From: Enterobacter asburiae
GTDB lineage: Bacteria > Pseudomonadota > Gammaproteobacteria > Enterobacterales > Enterobacteriaceae
Assembly: GCF_021440515.1 (NCBI RefSeq)
Contig: NZ_JAKCMV010000010.1
Location: forward strand, 1 to 64,000
Length of the DNA stretch: 64,000 bases
Direction: 5' to 3'
A program made the translations under genes and the position numbers. The notes under the pieces were generated by a model. The model saw nothing but the letters and a program-made list of their open reading frames with translations, was not told where the DNA came from and ran no database searches. Shown piece after piece: positions 26,160 to 34,264 of this stretch. Every line of letters begins with the position of its first letter. Position 1 is the first letter of the stretch.

Positions 26160-27096
26160 CCGCATCGGCCTGCCAGTACAGCGGCGTTCCGAACCGTTCT
26201 ACGTAATGATCGATCACCGCCCTGACGTTAAGGGGCGGATGTCGGGTGTTCGGATAGATCGCCGCGATGCTCTGCGGCTCGGTATGAATCGAGCATTCAT
26301 AGCCGGGCAGCAGCGCAACCAGCTCCCCGCTCTGCAAGCGTTCGCTCACCATCCAGTCAGGGAAAAGCACAATCCCCATTCCCCCCAGCGCGGCAATCAG
26401 TAAGGTTTCGGCATTATTCGACGTCATTAGCGGCGCGATCGGGTAATGCACCCAGGCATTTCCCGGCTCTCTGACCAGCCAGCGGTTCGGGCCAAAGGAT
26501 CCCCGATAGACCAGACATTTATGGTGGCTGAAATCCTCCGGGCTCTGCGGCGCGCCGAATTTGCGCAGATACTCGGGCGATGCGGCCAGATGATAATACT
26601 GCTCGCCGAAAATGCGGGCGTGAAAAGCCGAGTCCGTCAGGGTGCCGATACGAAAAATCAGATCGGCGGCGTCACGGTGCGGATCGATAAAATCATCGGT
26701 CAGCGCCAGCTCAATGTTGAGCCGGGGATAGCGCGCGGAGAGCCCGGCAAGCCCCGGCGCGATGTGCCGCTGGCCAAAAAAGACCGGGCCGTTGATGCGG
26801 ATAGTGCCCGACGGCTCGCTCGCCCGTTCATCCAGCTCGCGCCGCGCCTCCTCCAGGCTCCCGGTCATCGCCCGGGCGTAACGCACAAAGAGGTGCCCGC
26901 TTTCCGTGGGAATAATGGCGCGGGTGTTGCGATAAAACAGCTGCTGGCCGAGGGCGTCTTCCAGCTGGTGGATCACGCGCGACACCTGCGAGGCGGAGAT
27001 CCCCTCCCGTCTGGCGACCACGGAGAAATTCTGCGTGTCATACACCGCGATAAAAATCGCCAGCGTGCGAAGGCTGATGTTTCCGACGTCCTGCAT
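26134..27096 (-). CDS. LysR-family transcriptional regulator
   Basis: A 320-residue regulator with an N-terminal winged helix-turn-helix (about 7-66; LAIFIAVYDTQNFSVVARRE then SQVSRVIHQLE) and a C-terminal effector domain (about 95-300; GTIRINGP opens it). It belongs to the CrgA/PA2758-like subgroup (GTIRINGP, FRIGTL-DS). It is divergent from a pair of DMT transporter genes, so it probably regulates them and itself, and convergent with mesD with overlapping 3' ends. The effector is unknown. Confidence 0.9.
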   Translation of the reverse strand: MQDVGNISLRTLAIFIAVYDTQNFSVVARREGISASQVSRVIHQLEDALGQQLFYRNTRAIIPTESGHLFVRYARAMTGSLEEARRELDERASEPSGTIRINGPVFFGQRHIAPGLAGLSARYPRLNIELALTDDFIDPHRDAADLIFRIGTLTDSAFHARIFGEQYYHLAASPEYLRKFGAPQSPEDFSHHKCLVYRGSFGPNRWLVREPGNAWVHYPIAPLMTSNNAETLLIAALGGMGIVLFPDWMVSERLQSGELVALLPGYECSIHTEPQSIAAIYPNTRHPPLNVRAVIDHYVERFGTPLYWQADAVSGSVRGG

Positions 27097-27127
27097 TAAT
27101 GCATTTCCTGCAAAGGTGTTTCCTGCA
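27092..27127. promoter_or_regulatory. Palindrome and direct repeats in the LysR/DMT divergent promoter
   Basis: The perfect 12-bp palindrome TGCATTAATGCA (27092-27103) covers the LysR start codon, and TTTCCTGCA occurs twice, at 27104-27112 and 27119-27127, 15 bp apart. This is plausible as a LysR-type binding region controlling both directions. Confidence 0.4.
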
Positions 27128-27195
27128 TTATGGCATTTTTCTCATTGCTGTTCAGGCGTAGTCTTCGCCTCCTCAATAATAAAAGAGTGAGTGCT

Positions 27196-27630
27196 ATGCA
27201 ACTGATATTGATTTTACTGGTAATTGCGGGCGGCATGGGACTGTCCGTCGAAGCCGGATTGCTCGGGCCGCTGGGCCAACAGGTGGGCGATCTGTGGGCG
27301 ACGTTCAGCATCTTCGGCGTAGGCGCCGCCCTGACCTTTTTGCTGATGCTGTTTTTCAGCCCGCGCAACAGCCCGAGCTTTTTTGCCCAGCCCGGCTGGC
27401 AGCTGCTCGGCGGCGTATTAGGCCCGGTTTACGTGGTGATCCTGACCATCGCCACGCCCGCCATCGGCATCGCCATGACCATGATCGGCATTCTGGCGGG
27501 TCAGGTGTTTAAAAGCCTGATCATTGACCACTACGGGCTGCTGGGAGCGCCACACCGGCGTATTGACGCGAAACGTATTATTGCGCTGGTCTTTATCATT
27601 GCCGCGCTGATTCTGGTTGCACAGGGGTAA
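27196..27630 (+). CDS. Small DMT-superfamily transporter subunit (DUF606/YdcZ type), first of pair
   Basis: A 144-residue integral membrane protein with about five hydrophobic helices (about 3-20, 34-54, 66-88, 92-112, 122-141). Length and motifs (GLSVEAGLLGPLG; GPVYVVILTIATPAIGIAMT) fit the short DUF606 branch of the drug/metabolite transporter superfamily, whose members often occur as adjacent pairs forming heterodimers. ATG 27196 is chosen because an upstream in-frame start at 27130 would add a non-hydrophobic extension overlapping the promoter repeats. The next subunit starts 4 bp after its stop. Confidence 0.8.
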   Translation: MQLILILLVIAGGMGLSVEAGLLGPLGQQVGDLWATFSIFGVGAALTFLLMLFFSPRNSPSFFAQPGWQLLGGVLGPVYVVILTIATPAIGIAMTMIGILAGQVFKSLIIDHYGLLGAPHRRIDAKRIIALVFIIAALILVAQG

Positions 27631-27634
27631 CAAC

Positions 27635-28093
27635 ATGACCGTATTAATGATTATTTTAGCCCTGGTGGGCGGCGCGACGCTGAGCGTTCAGGCGGCGATT
27701 AACGGCCAGCTCGGCAGTAAAGTCGGCGTATTTAAAAGCGCGTTTCTGACCTTTTCGGTCGGCGCCGTAGTGACCGCCCTGCTGATCTTCTTCTTCGAAC
27801 CAAAACAGGCCGTCACGCTGATGGACGTGCCGAAGTGGCAGCTTCTGGGGGCGCTGTGCGGCGTACCTTACATTGTCATTATGGTGCTCGCGGTGCAGCG
27901 TATCGGCACGGCGGTGGCAACGGTGGCGGTTATTCTGGGCCAGCTGGCGATGAGCATGTTGATTGATAACTTCGGCTGGCTCGGCAACGCGGCGATCCCG
28001 TTTTCAACCAGCCGTTTAGCGGCCGTCGTCTGCCTCAGTATTGCGCTCTTTTTCATCTATTCCAGCAGTAAACCGCCGCGCAGCAAGGCATAA
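27635..28093 (+). CDS. Small DMT-superfamily transporter subunit (DUF606/YdcZ type), second of pair
   Basis: A 152-residue membrane protein of the same family as its upstream neighbour, with about five helices and the characteristic GATLSVQAAINGQLGSKVG near the N-terminus. Both subunits have a small-residue-rich fourth helix (IGTAVATVAVILGQL here). Start spacing of 4 bp after the previous stop implies co-translation. The pair probably forms an inner-membrane exporter or importer of small metabolites under the divergent LysR protein. Substrate unknown. Confidence 0.82.
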   Translation: MTVLMIILALVGGATLSVQAAINGQLGSKVGVFKSAFLTFSVGAVVTALLIFFFEPKQAVTLMDVPKWQLLGALCGVPYIVIMVLAVQRIGTAVATVAVILGQLAMSMLIDNFGWLGNAAIPFSTSRLAAVVCLSIALFFIYSSSKPPRSKA

Positions 28094-28187
28094 ACGCAAT
28101 CTGCCATCATTTTTAGGGTTAACCTTAAGGCAAACAGGCGCTTCATCGTCCAGGCTACTTCTTTTGCAATCAAAAGGAGGTTGTACG

Positions 28188-28385
28188 ATGAGGCGTTTTT
28201 TTATGTCGCTTTTCTCAAGCCCTGAGTCCCTGCTCCAGGTCATGAGCCACCAGGAAATTATTGAAGCCGTCGAGGATGGCGATCGGATTATCATCGATCA
28301 GGACGGTAGCGCCTCGGTGAACTACAAAAGCCACGACGTGCGGCAGGACTTTCTGCGCCATGTTAACGCGCTGAAGAGGGCGTGA
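28188..28385 (+). CDS. Unknown small protein (65 aa) translationally linked to a membrane protein
   Basis: I do not recognise this family. ATG 28188 follows a perfect AAAGGAGG ribosome site; a longer in-frame reading from 28041 would overlap the preceding gene and is rejected. The 65-residue product begins with a short basic and hydrophobic stretch (MRRFFMSLF), then is soluble and acidic (EIIEAVEDGDRIIIDQDGSASVNYKSHDVRQDFL-), with a predicted helix, strand, strand, helix pattern. Its stop is 1 bp before the start of the next gene, so the two proteins are probably functional partners. Confidence 0.65.
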   Translation: MRRFFMSLFSSPESLLQVMSHQEIIEAVEDGDRIIIDQDGSASVNYKSHDVRQDFLRHVNALKRA

Positions 28386-28386
28386 A

Positions 28387-29154
28387 ATGGGAACCGCGAT
28401 ATTTATGGTGCTGATGGTGTGCGGCTACTGGTACACCAGCCGCGACCTGTCCACCCGCTTTAAAATCAAACGCTCTTTTGGCTGGGACGTCTATTTTCTC
28501 GTCGCCCTTTACGGCTGTATATTCGTTCTCCAGGGGGTGATCGCCACCGGCCTGCTCTGGTTGCTGCTTCTTATCCTCTCCGCCGCCGACAACACCTTCC
28601 ACTTCACCTCGCAAAAATACGCCGACTGGCAAATGGACTTTATGAACTGGAGCTTTTTAGGCATCCAGGCGCCGGTGGTGGTGATGCTGGCGTTCGCCAT
28701 TCTGTTTTGCCTGTACCGCTCTAACTGGGCGGGCAGCGCGCGGCTGGACGGTGACGGTCGTAAAAAGCTCTATAAACGCCTCGCACAGTCGAGCGGGATA
28801 GAGCAGTTGCTCTATCAGTGCATGGAGCAAGGCGAGCTGGCGCTGGTAACGCTGCAATCGCGACGCGTTTATGTAGGCATGATCCACACCGCTACGCTCG
28901 AATATGAGAAGACCGCCAACATCGTGCTGATCCCCATGCTCAGCGGCTACCGCGATGAGAGGACGATGAACCTGTGCATCGAAAATAACTACAGCAAATG
29001 GTATGACGAGCACGACATCACGCTCGATTCCGAGCCAAGAAGCGCAATGGATTTCCGGCGGGTGATTTTGCTAAGCCATATAGAAAGCCTGTCGCTGTTC
29101 GACCCGGCAAGCGCCAGCGCGCTGGCAATGGCGCAGGAAGAGGATGGCCTTTAG
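28387..29154 (+). CDS. Unknown inner-membrane protein (255 aa)
   Basis: I do not recognise a named family. There are three hydrophobic segments, at about 1-16, 36-68 and 92-114, followed by a soluble cytoplasmic domain of about 140 residues that includes ELALVTLQSRRVYVGMIH and RRVILLSHIESLSLFDP. The V-L-SRRVY-G motif resembles small SH3/Sm-like beta-barrel segments that appear in conserved membrane proteins, but this is only an impression. It is directly coupled to the 65-residue gene upstream. No enzyme motif is visible. Confidence 0.65.
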   Translation: MGTAIFMVLMVCGYWYTSRDLSTRFKIKRSFGWDVYFLVALYGCIFVLQGVIATGLLWLLLLILSAADNTFHFTSQKYADWQMDFMNWSFLGIQAPVVVMLAFAILFCLYRSNWAGSARLDGDGRKKLYKRLAQSSGIEQLLYQCMEQGELALVTLQSRRVYVGMIHTATLEYEKTANIVLIPMLSGYRDERTMNLCIENNYSKWYDEHDITLDSEPRSAMDFRRVILLSHIESLSLFDPASASALAMAQEEDGL

Positions 29155-29220
29155 TGATTTTCCTCCCTGTCGCAATGGGATATATTTACGGCCTCTCATT
29201 ATTAGCAGGTAACATCAGCA

Positions 29221-29568
29221 ATGGCTCTGATCCCTAAAAACTACGCGCGGCTGGAAAGCGGCTACCGTGAAAAAGCTCTGAAAATCTATCCGTGGGTATG
29301 CGGGCGCTGCTCGCGCGAGTTTGTCTATTCGAACCTGCGTGAACTGACGGTTCACCATATCGATCACGACCATACCAATAACCCGGAAGACGGCAGCAAC
29401 TGGGAGCTGTTGTGCCTGTTCTGTCACGACCACGAGCACTCGAAGTACACCGAAGCCGACCAGTACGGCACCACGGTTGTGGCGGGTGAAGACGCGCAGA
29501 AAGACGTTGGCGAAGCGACCTATAACCCGTTCGCCGATCTGAAAGCGATGCTGAATAAGAAGAAGTAA
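29221..29568 (+). CDS. yajD: HNH nuclease family protein YajD
   Basis: A 115-residue protein almost identical to E. coli YajD (KNYARLESGYREKALKIYPW, CGRCSREFVYSNLRELTVHH, DHDHTNNPEDGSNWELLC-FCHDHEHSKYTE). Two CxxC pairs (CGRC and CLFC) flank the HHIDHDH core, giving the zinc-stabilised beta-beta-alpha HNH fold. Nuclease activity is inferred from the family. In E. coli yajD lies near secDF/tsx, so this copy is at a different position. Confidence 0.92.
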   Translation: MALIPKNYARLESGYREKALKIYPWVCGRCSREFVYSNLRELTVHHIDHDHTNNPEDGSNWELLCLFCHDHEHSKYTEADQYGTTVVAGEDAQKDVGEATYNPFADLKAMLNKKK

Positions 29569-29577
29569 GCGTTGTGA

Positions 29578-29600
29578 CTGCCCGGCTTTTCTCCGGGCAG
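29578..29600 (+). terminator. Hairpin after yajD
   Basis: A perfect 8-bp stem (CTGCCCGG / CCGGGCAG) with loop CTTTTCT, followed by the weak tail ATTTAACC; yajD and paaY converge here. Confidence 0.6.
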
Positions 29601-29611
29601 ATTTAACCCCA

Positions 29612-30208
29612 TCACCCTGCCGACTTTGGCCGTAAATTCTCGTCAAACACCAGCCGCTTTCTGCCCGGCTCTTCTTCGCGCAGCGGCTCGACCTGATGCA
29701 GCGTCTGCTTACAGCGCTCAACCAGCACCTGATACTCTTTTGTCCCCTGCTTTTTCCATTCGATCTCCTGAGCGCTCAGCTCGCGGATGGCTTTTGCCGG
29801 GCTGCCGATAATCAGGTGGTTGGCAGGCATCTCCGCTTTGGCTTTCACAAACGCCGCCGCGCCGACGATGCTGTTTTCGCCGATCGTCGCGCCGTCCATG
29901 ACGACCGCGTTCATGCCCACCAGCGCGTTTCGGCGGATAACGCAGCCGTGCAGGATGGCGCTGTGGCCGATATGCCCGTCCTCTTCAACGACGGTGTCCT
30001 GTTCCGGAAAACCGTGCATCACGCAGTTATCCTGAATGTTCGCGCCATCTTTAACTACGATGCGCCCAAAATCGCCGCGCAGGCTGGCGTTCGGGCCGAC
30101 GTACACCCCTTTGCCGAGGATCACATCGCCAATCAGCACCGCGGTCGGGTGAACGTAACTCTCTTCCGGCACGACCGGGGTCAGGCCGTCAATTTGATAA
30201 ACAGGCAT
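29612..30208 (-). CDS. paaY: Phenylacetate pathway hotdog-independent thioesterase/hexapeptide protein PaaY
   Basis: A 198-residue left-handed beta-helix (gamma carbonic anhydrase-like) protein with hexapeptide repeats from about residue 14 to 140 ([20 protein letters not shown]..., with metal-binding His in [11 protein letters not shown] and GHSAILHG). PaaY is a thioesterase reported to hydrolyse the toxic dead-end 2-hydroxycyclohepta-1,4,6-triene-1-formyl-CoA and so protects the pathway. It lies 9 bp downstream of paaX, forming paaXY as in E. coli. Confidence 0.94.
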   Translation of the reverse strand: MPVYQIDGLTPVVPEESYVHPTAVLIGDVILGKGVYVGPNASLRGDFGRIVVKDGANIQDNCVMHGFPEQDTVVEEDGHIGHSAILHGCVIRRNALVGMNAVVMDGATIGENSIVGAAAFVKAKAEMPANHLIIGSPAKAIRELSAQEIEWKKQGTKEYQVLVERCKQTLHQVEPLREEEPGRKRLVFDENLRPKSAG

Positions 30209-30217
30209 ACCTGCTCC

Positions 30218-31153
30218 TTATATGATATTCAGACCACCAAAGCGCTGGGAGTAGAGCGTACCGGGTACGGGCAGTTCGCCTACGGAGGTTTCCCCCTTCT
30301 CGCTGACAAACGCCAGCGCCCCCGGCGCCACGCGCTGGTAGATGTTAATGCACAGCTGTCTTGCGCTCTGTCCCGCCCAGTGCGCGGGGAGAAGCTCCTC
30401 CGGCAGCAGCGGATCTTTAAGCACAACACGACGATAAAAATGAATCAGCAGCAGCTGAATATGGAAGCAGCGTTCCGGCGTAAGATCGTCGGGTTCGGCC
30501 TCTTTCAGCAGCGGCAGCAGCGGGCGGAACGAGTCGATAAAGGTTTCGTACATGGCGTTTTGCTCGGTGAGCTGCCAGCACTCTTCCACCCGGGATCGCA
30601 GCGCGGCGCGGGAAAGCGCCAGCGGGGAATGGGCCTCAAAGAAAATGACGCTTTCAGCCACGCCCGCGTCGTGTAACAGCGACTGCACGTCTGCGAGATT
30701 CTGGGACGGCGAGGCCATCAGGCTCGGCGCCAGCGTGCCGAATCCTTGCCAGATCAGCTGCTTTTTCACATCCGCGAGGGTGGTTTTGTCCAGCCCTTCC
30801 GACAGCAGCAGCAGCCATTTACCGTCCCATGCGGGCAGCTCTGCCCGATAGATTTTACTCTCCGCCCGTCGGGTCAGGCGCAGGCCTTTGTCGCTCAGTC
30901 GATAAAAACTGCGGCGGCCAATACGGGAAACGTCCAGCCAGCCCTCTTTGTTGAGGCGAAACAGCGCGGTGCGGACAAAGCGTTCGCCAAAGCCCATCCC
31001 TTCCAGCAGCGCGGCGAGGCTGCCGAGCCAGATTTCGCCCCCGCGATGGGAAAGCGCGTCGCCGTAAAGGGAGGAGATGAGCGAGGTTCCGCTGACGGGA
31101 ACAGAGCTGACGGCGTGCTGGATAAAGGCATCAAGTTTGTTCATGTGATTCAT
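30218..31153 (-). CDS. paaX: Phenylacetyl-CoA-responsive repressor PaaX
   Basis: A GntR-superfamily (PaaX-type) repressor of the paa catabolic operons; phenylacetyl-CoA is the effector that releases it. Residues about 30-80 form the winged helix (GEIWLGSLAALLEG, FVRTALFRLNKEGWLD); a long effector domain follows. It may start at 31153 (311 aa) or at the internal ATG 31144 (MNKLDAF, 308 aa), which matches the E. coli N-terminus better. The C-terminus ends at GGLNII, a few residues shorter than E. coli. A PaaX-like inverted site overlaps its own start codons. Confidence 0.94.
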   Translation of the reverse strand: MNHMNKLDAFIQHAVSSVPVSGTSLISSLYGDALSHRGGEIWLGSLAALLEGMGFGERFVRTALFRLNKEGWLDVSRIGRRSFYRLSDKGLRLTRRAESKIYRAELPAWDGKWLLLLSEGLDKTTLADVKKQLIWQGFGTLAPSLMASPSQNLADVQSLLHDAGVAESVIFFEAHSPLALSRAALRSRVEECWQLTEQNAMYETFIDSFRPLLPLLKEAEPDDLTPERCFHIQLLLIHFYRRVVLKDPLLPEELLPAHWAGQSARQLCINIYQRVAPGALAFVSEKGETSVGELPVPGTLYSQRFGGLNII

Positions 31154-31183
31154 TCTGTTGTCATTTTTTTCCTGGATGAATCA
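31146..31183 (-). promoter_or_regulatory. PaaX-type operator overlapping the paaX start
   Basis: TGATTC (31146-31151) and GAATCA (31178-31183) form an inverted pair 26 bp apart, similar to the sites in the paaA and paaZ promoters. Binding here would autoregulate paaX at or near its start codon. Confidence 0.5.
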
Positions 31184-31204
31184 TAGCATACGAAACTGAG
31201 ATGT

Positions 31205-31283
31205 ACCCTCACCCTAACCCTCTCCCAAAGGGAGAGGGAACTTAATACACCCTCTCCCTTTGGGAGAGGGCTGGGGTGAGGGA
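31205..31283. repeat. Two inverted copies of the CCCTCTCCC palindrome
   Basis: CCCTCTCCC-AAA-GGGAGAGGG and, after 10 bp, CCCTCTCCC-TTT-GGGAGAGGG, flanked by CCCTCACCC and GGGGTGAGGG so the whole block is itself palindromic. It separates paaK from paaX and may act as a transcript end or stability element. Confidence 0.75.
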
Positions 31284-31286
31284 AAG

Positions 31287-32609
31287 TTAGCCGTTTGCCG
31301 CAACCTTCCTCAAATCAAAGACCCTACACGCCTTCCCTTCCGAACGCGGAATACTCCCGCAGTTTACGATGGTCACGTCGGTCGAAATCCCCACCATCGA
31401 TTTAATCCGGTGGCGCAGCTGATGGCACACCTGGCAGCGCTGCTCGTGCGTCAGCGTTAAGCTGCTCTCTTTTAGCTCCACGCGCACCGAAAGTGAATCA
31501 AGATGTCCACGACGGTTCACCTCCAGCTGGTAGTGCGGCGAAAGGTGCTCAAACTTCACGATCTCTTCTTCAAGCTGCGACGGGAAGACGTTCACGCCAC
31601 GGATGATCAGCATATCGTCGCTGCGACCGCTGATGCGGTCCATGCGGCGCATGGTGCGTGCGGTGCCCGGCAGCAGACGCGTCAGGTCGCGGGTGCGGTA
31701 GCGGATCACCGGCAGCGCCTCTTTAGTCAGGGTGGTGAACAGCAGTTCGCCCTGCTCGCCGTCGGCCAGCGGCGTGCCATCGTTCGGGTTGACGATCTCA
31801 GGATAGAAATGATCTTCCCAGATGGTCGGGCCGTCGGTGGTTTCAAGACACTCCATCGCCACGCCCGGGCCCATGACTTCTGACAGGCCGTAGATATCCA
31901 GCGCCGTAATGCCCAGGCGCTTTTCGATTTCCCGGCGCATCGCCTGCGTCCAGGGTTCGGCACCAAACACGCCCACGCGCAGGGAGCACCGGCTGGCATC
32001 GCCGCCCATCTGGCGCTCAAGCTCTTCAATCAGGTTCAGGCAATACGACGGCGTCACCATGATCATGTCCGGCTGGAAATCGCGGATCAGCTGCGCCTGC
32101 TTCTCGGTCTGGCCGCCGGACATCGGGATCACCGTCGCCCCTAAGCGCTCGGCACCGTAGTGCGCGCCCAGCCCGCCGGTAAAGAGACCGTAGCCGTAGG
32201 CCACATGGATTTTGTCCTTCGCGCTGCCGCCTGCCGCACGCAGGGAGCGGGCAACAATGTTGGCCCAGTTGTCGATGTCGTTTTGGGTATAGCCCACCAC
32301 GGTCGGCTTCCCGGTGGTGCCGGAGGAGGCGTGGATACGCACCACCTGCTCCATCGGCACGGCGAAGGTGTCGAACGGATAGTTATCGCGCAGATCCTGC
32401 TTGGTGGTGCAGGGGAACTTCTGGATGTCGGCCAGATCTTTAAAATCGTCCGGGTGAACGCCCGCCGCGTCAAACTTGCGTTTGTACATCGGGACGTTGT
32501 TATAGGCGTGATGAAGCGTCCATTTCAGGCGCTCGGTCTGCAACGCCTGGAGTTCGTCAATGGATGCGGTTTCGATTGGATCAAGTTGTGTTGTATTTGT
32601 CGTTGTCAT
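31287..32609 (-). CDS. paaK: Phenylacetate-CoA ligase
   Basis: A 440-residue adenylate-forming enzyme that activates phenylacetate with ATP and CoA to phenylacetyl-CoA, the first committed step and source of the PaaX inducer. The ATP phosphate loop SSGTTGKPT is at about 96-104; YGYGLFTGGLG, DIYGLSEVMGPG and YRTRDLT (A7-like) are present. It is the last gene of the paaABCDEFGHIJK operon, 27 bp after paaJ. Confidence 0.96.
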   Translation of the reverse strand: MTTTNTTQLDPIETASIDELQALQTERLKWTLHHAYNNVPMYKRKFDAAGVHPDDFKDLADIQKFPCTTKQDLRDNYPFDTFAVPMEQVVRIHASSGTTGKPTVVGYTQNDIDNWANIVARSLRAAGGSAKDKIHVAYGYGLFTGGLGAHYGAERLGATVIPMSGGQTEKQAQLIRDFQPDMIMVTPSYCLNLIEELERQMGGDASRCSLRVGVFGAEPWTQAMRREIEKRLGITALDIYGLSEVMGPGVAMECLETTDGPTIWEDHFYPEIVNPNDGTPLADGEQGELLFTTLTKEALPVIRYRTRDLTRLLPGTARTMRRMDRISGRSDDMLIIRGVNVFPSQLEEEIVKFEHLSPHYQLEVNRRGHLDSLSVRVELKESSLTLTHEQRCQVCHQLRHRIKSMVGISTDVTIVNCGSIPRSEGKACRVFDLRKVAANG

Positions 32610-32636
32610 TGTAGGGTGCTCACGTTGTCGTTCTAA

Positions 32637-33842
32637 TCAAACACGCTCAAGGATCATGGCGATGCCCTGACCCACGCCGATGCACATCGTACACAGCGCG
32701 TAACGCCCGTTGCGTCGGTGCAGTTCGTTGCTCGCGGCGAGTGCCAGCCGCGCGCCGCTCATTCCCAGCGGGTGGCCTAGCGCAATGGCCCCCCCGTTTG
32801 GGTTGACGTGGGCGGCGTCGTCCGGCAGCCCCAGCTGGCGCAACACGCCCAGCGCCTGCGACGCGAAGGCTTCGTTCAGCTCAATGACGTCCATATCGTT
32901 CATGCTCAGTCCGGCGCGCTCAAGCACTTTTCGGGTGGCGGGCACCGGGCCTAGCCCCATCAGGCGCGGCTCTACGCCCGCCGTTGCCATCGCCACGATG
33001 CGCGTGCGCGGCACCAGATCCTGCGACAGCGCCATCTTCTCGCTTGCGATAATCAGCGCGGCGGCCCCGTCGTTCACGCCGGAGGCGTTACCCGCGGTCA
33101 CCACGCCGTTTTGACGAAACGGGGTTTTCAGTGCTGCCAGCTGTTCTAACGTGGTCTCGGCGCGGGGATGCTCGTCCACGCTCACTTCGGTGACCGCCCC
33201 TCTTTTCCCCGGCACCCGTACCGGCACGATCTCCTGCGCCAGAATGCCGCTCTGCTGCGCCAGAGCGGTACGCTGCTGGCTGCGCAGGGCGAAGGCATCC
33301 TGATCCGCACGGCTGATATTTAACAATTCAGCTACATTCTCTGCCGTTTCCGGCATACTGTCAGTACCAAATTGCTGATGCATGAGCGGATTCACAAAAC
33401 GCCAGCCGATGGTGGTATCAAACATCTCGGCCTGACGCTGGAAGGCAGAGGTCGCTTTGCCCATCACGAACGGCGCGCGGGACATGGACTCAACGCCGCC
33501 CGCAATCAGCAGATCGCCGTCGCCCGCCTTAATGGCGCGCGCCGCAAAGCCAATCGCATCCAGCCCCGAGCCGCACAGGCGGTTGATGGTGGTGCCGGAG
33601 ACCGTCTGCGGTAGACCCGCCAGCAGCGCCGACATGCGCGCCACGTTGCGGTTATCTTCCCCCGCCTGGTTCGCACAGCCAAAAATCACGTCGTCAATCC
33701 GCTCGACGTCCAGCCGCGGGTAACGCGCCAGCAGCGCGCGCAGCGGAACCGCGCCTAAATCATCGGCACGCACGGTGGATAACGCGCCGCCGTAGCGCCC
33801 CACCGGGGTACGCACGCCATCACAAATAAATGCATCACGCAT
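32637..33842 (-). CDS. paaJ: 3-oxoadipyl-CoA / 3-oxo-5,6-dehydrosuberyl-CoA thiolase
   Basis: A 401-residue thiolase cleaving the beta-ketoacyl-CoA intermediates to acetyl-CoA and succinyl-CoA. The nucleophile is Cys90 in NRLCGSGLDAIG; the catalytic GHPLG and C-terminal CMCIGVGQG (proton-donor Cys) motifs are in place. The length equals E. coli PaaJ. Its start overlaps the paaI stop by one base (TGATG), so translation is coupled. Confidence 0.96.
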   Translation of the reverse strand: MRDAFICDGVRTPVGRYGGALSTVRADDLGAVPLRALLARYPRLDVERIDDVIFGCANQAGEDNRNVARMSALLAGLPQTVSGTTINRLCGSGLDAIGFAARAIKAGDGDLLIAGGVESMSRAPFVMGKATSAFQRQAEMFDTTIGWRFVNPLMHQQFGTDSMPETAENVAELLNISRADQDAFALRSQQRTALAQQSGILAQEIVPVRVPGKRGAVTEVSVDEHPRAETTLEQLAALKTPFRQNGVVTAGNASGVNDGAAALIIASEKMALSQDLVPRTRIVAMATAGVEPRLMGLGPVPATRKVLERAGLSMNDMDVIELNEAFASQALGVLRQLGLPDDAAHVNPNGGAIALGHPLGMSGARLALAASNELHRRNGRYALCTMCIGVGQGIAMILERV

Positions 33843-34264
33843 CAGGCTTCTCCTGTCACACTGCCGCCAGTGCGGTGGGATTTACCGCGAAAGAGAGCGA
33901 CCGTTTTTTGTTGTTGGTTTTGGATTTCAATGTCGTACACGCCGGTCAGCTTGCCCTGATGCTTAACCCGCGCGGTGGCGGTCAGCCTGTCCCCGGCAAA
34001 CCCCGGACGCAGAAAATCAATCGAGCAGGCAGAGGCCACCGCCGCCAGCCCCTGGCTGTTGCAGGCGTAGGCGAAGGCGGTATCGGCCAGCGAGAACAGC
34101 TGCCCGCCGTGGCAGGTTTTGTGGCCGTTGAGCATCTGCGGGGTGATGGTCATCGTCACCCTCGCGTAGCCGTCGTCCATTTCCACAATGTCGATGCCGA
34201 GCGCCTGCGCGCAGGCGTCGTTCTCATACATGGCGCGGGCGTTGTGCCAGGCGTTATGACTCAT
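33842..34264 (-). CDS. paaI: Hydroxyphenylacetyl-CoA thioesterase PaaI
   Basis: A 140-residue hotdog-fold thioesterase (E. coli PaaI is also 140) that hydrolyses ring-hydroxylated phenylacetyl-CoA, releasing CoA if intermediates stall. The HGGQLFSLADTAF helix carries the catalytic aspartate. The start at MSHNAWHNAR is chosen from homology; it overlaps the 3' end of paaH by 11 bp. A longer upstream frame exists but would run deep into paaH. Confidence 0.95.
   Translation of the reverse strand: MSHNAWHNARAMYENDACAQALGIDIVEMDDGYARVTMTITPQMLNGHKTCHGGQLFSLADTAFAYACNSQGLAAVASACSIDFLRPGFAGDRLTATARVKHQGKLTGVYDIEIQNQQQKTVALFRGKSHRTGGSVTGEA

Noticed and set aside
31205-31283. CRISPR-like repeat array between paaK and paaX
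   Set aside because: Only two inverted palindromes, no regularly spaced direct repeats and no cas genes.
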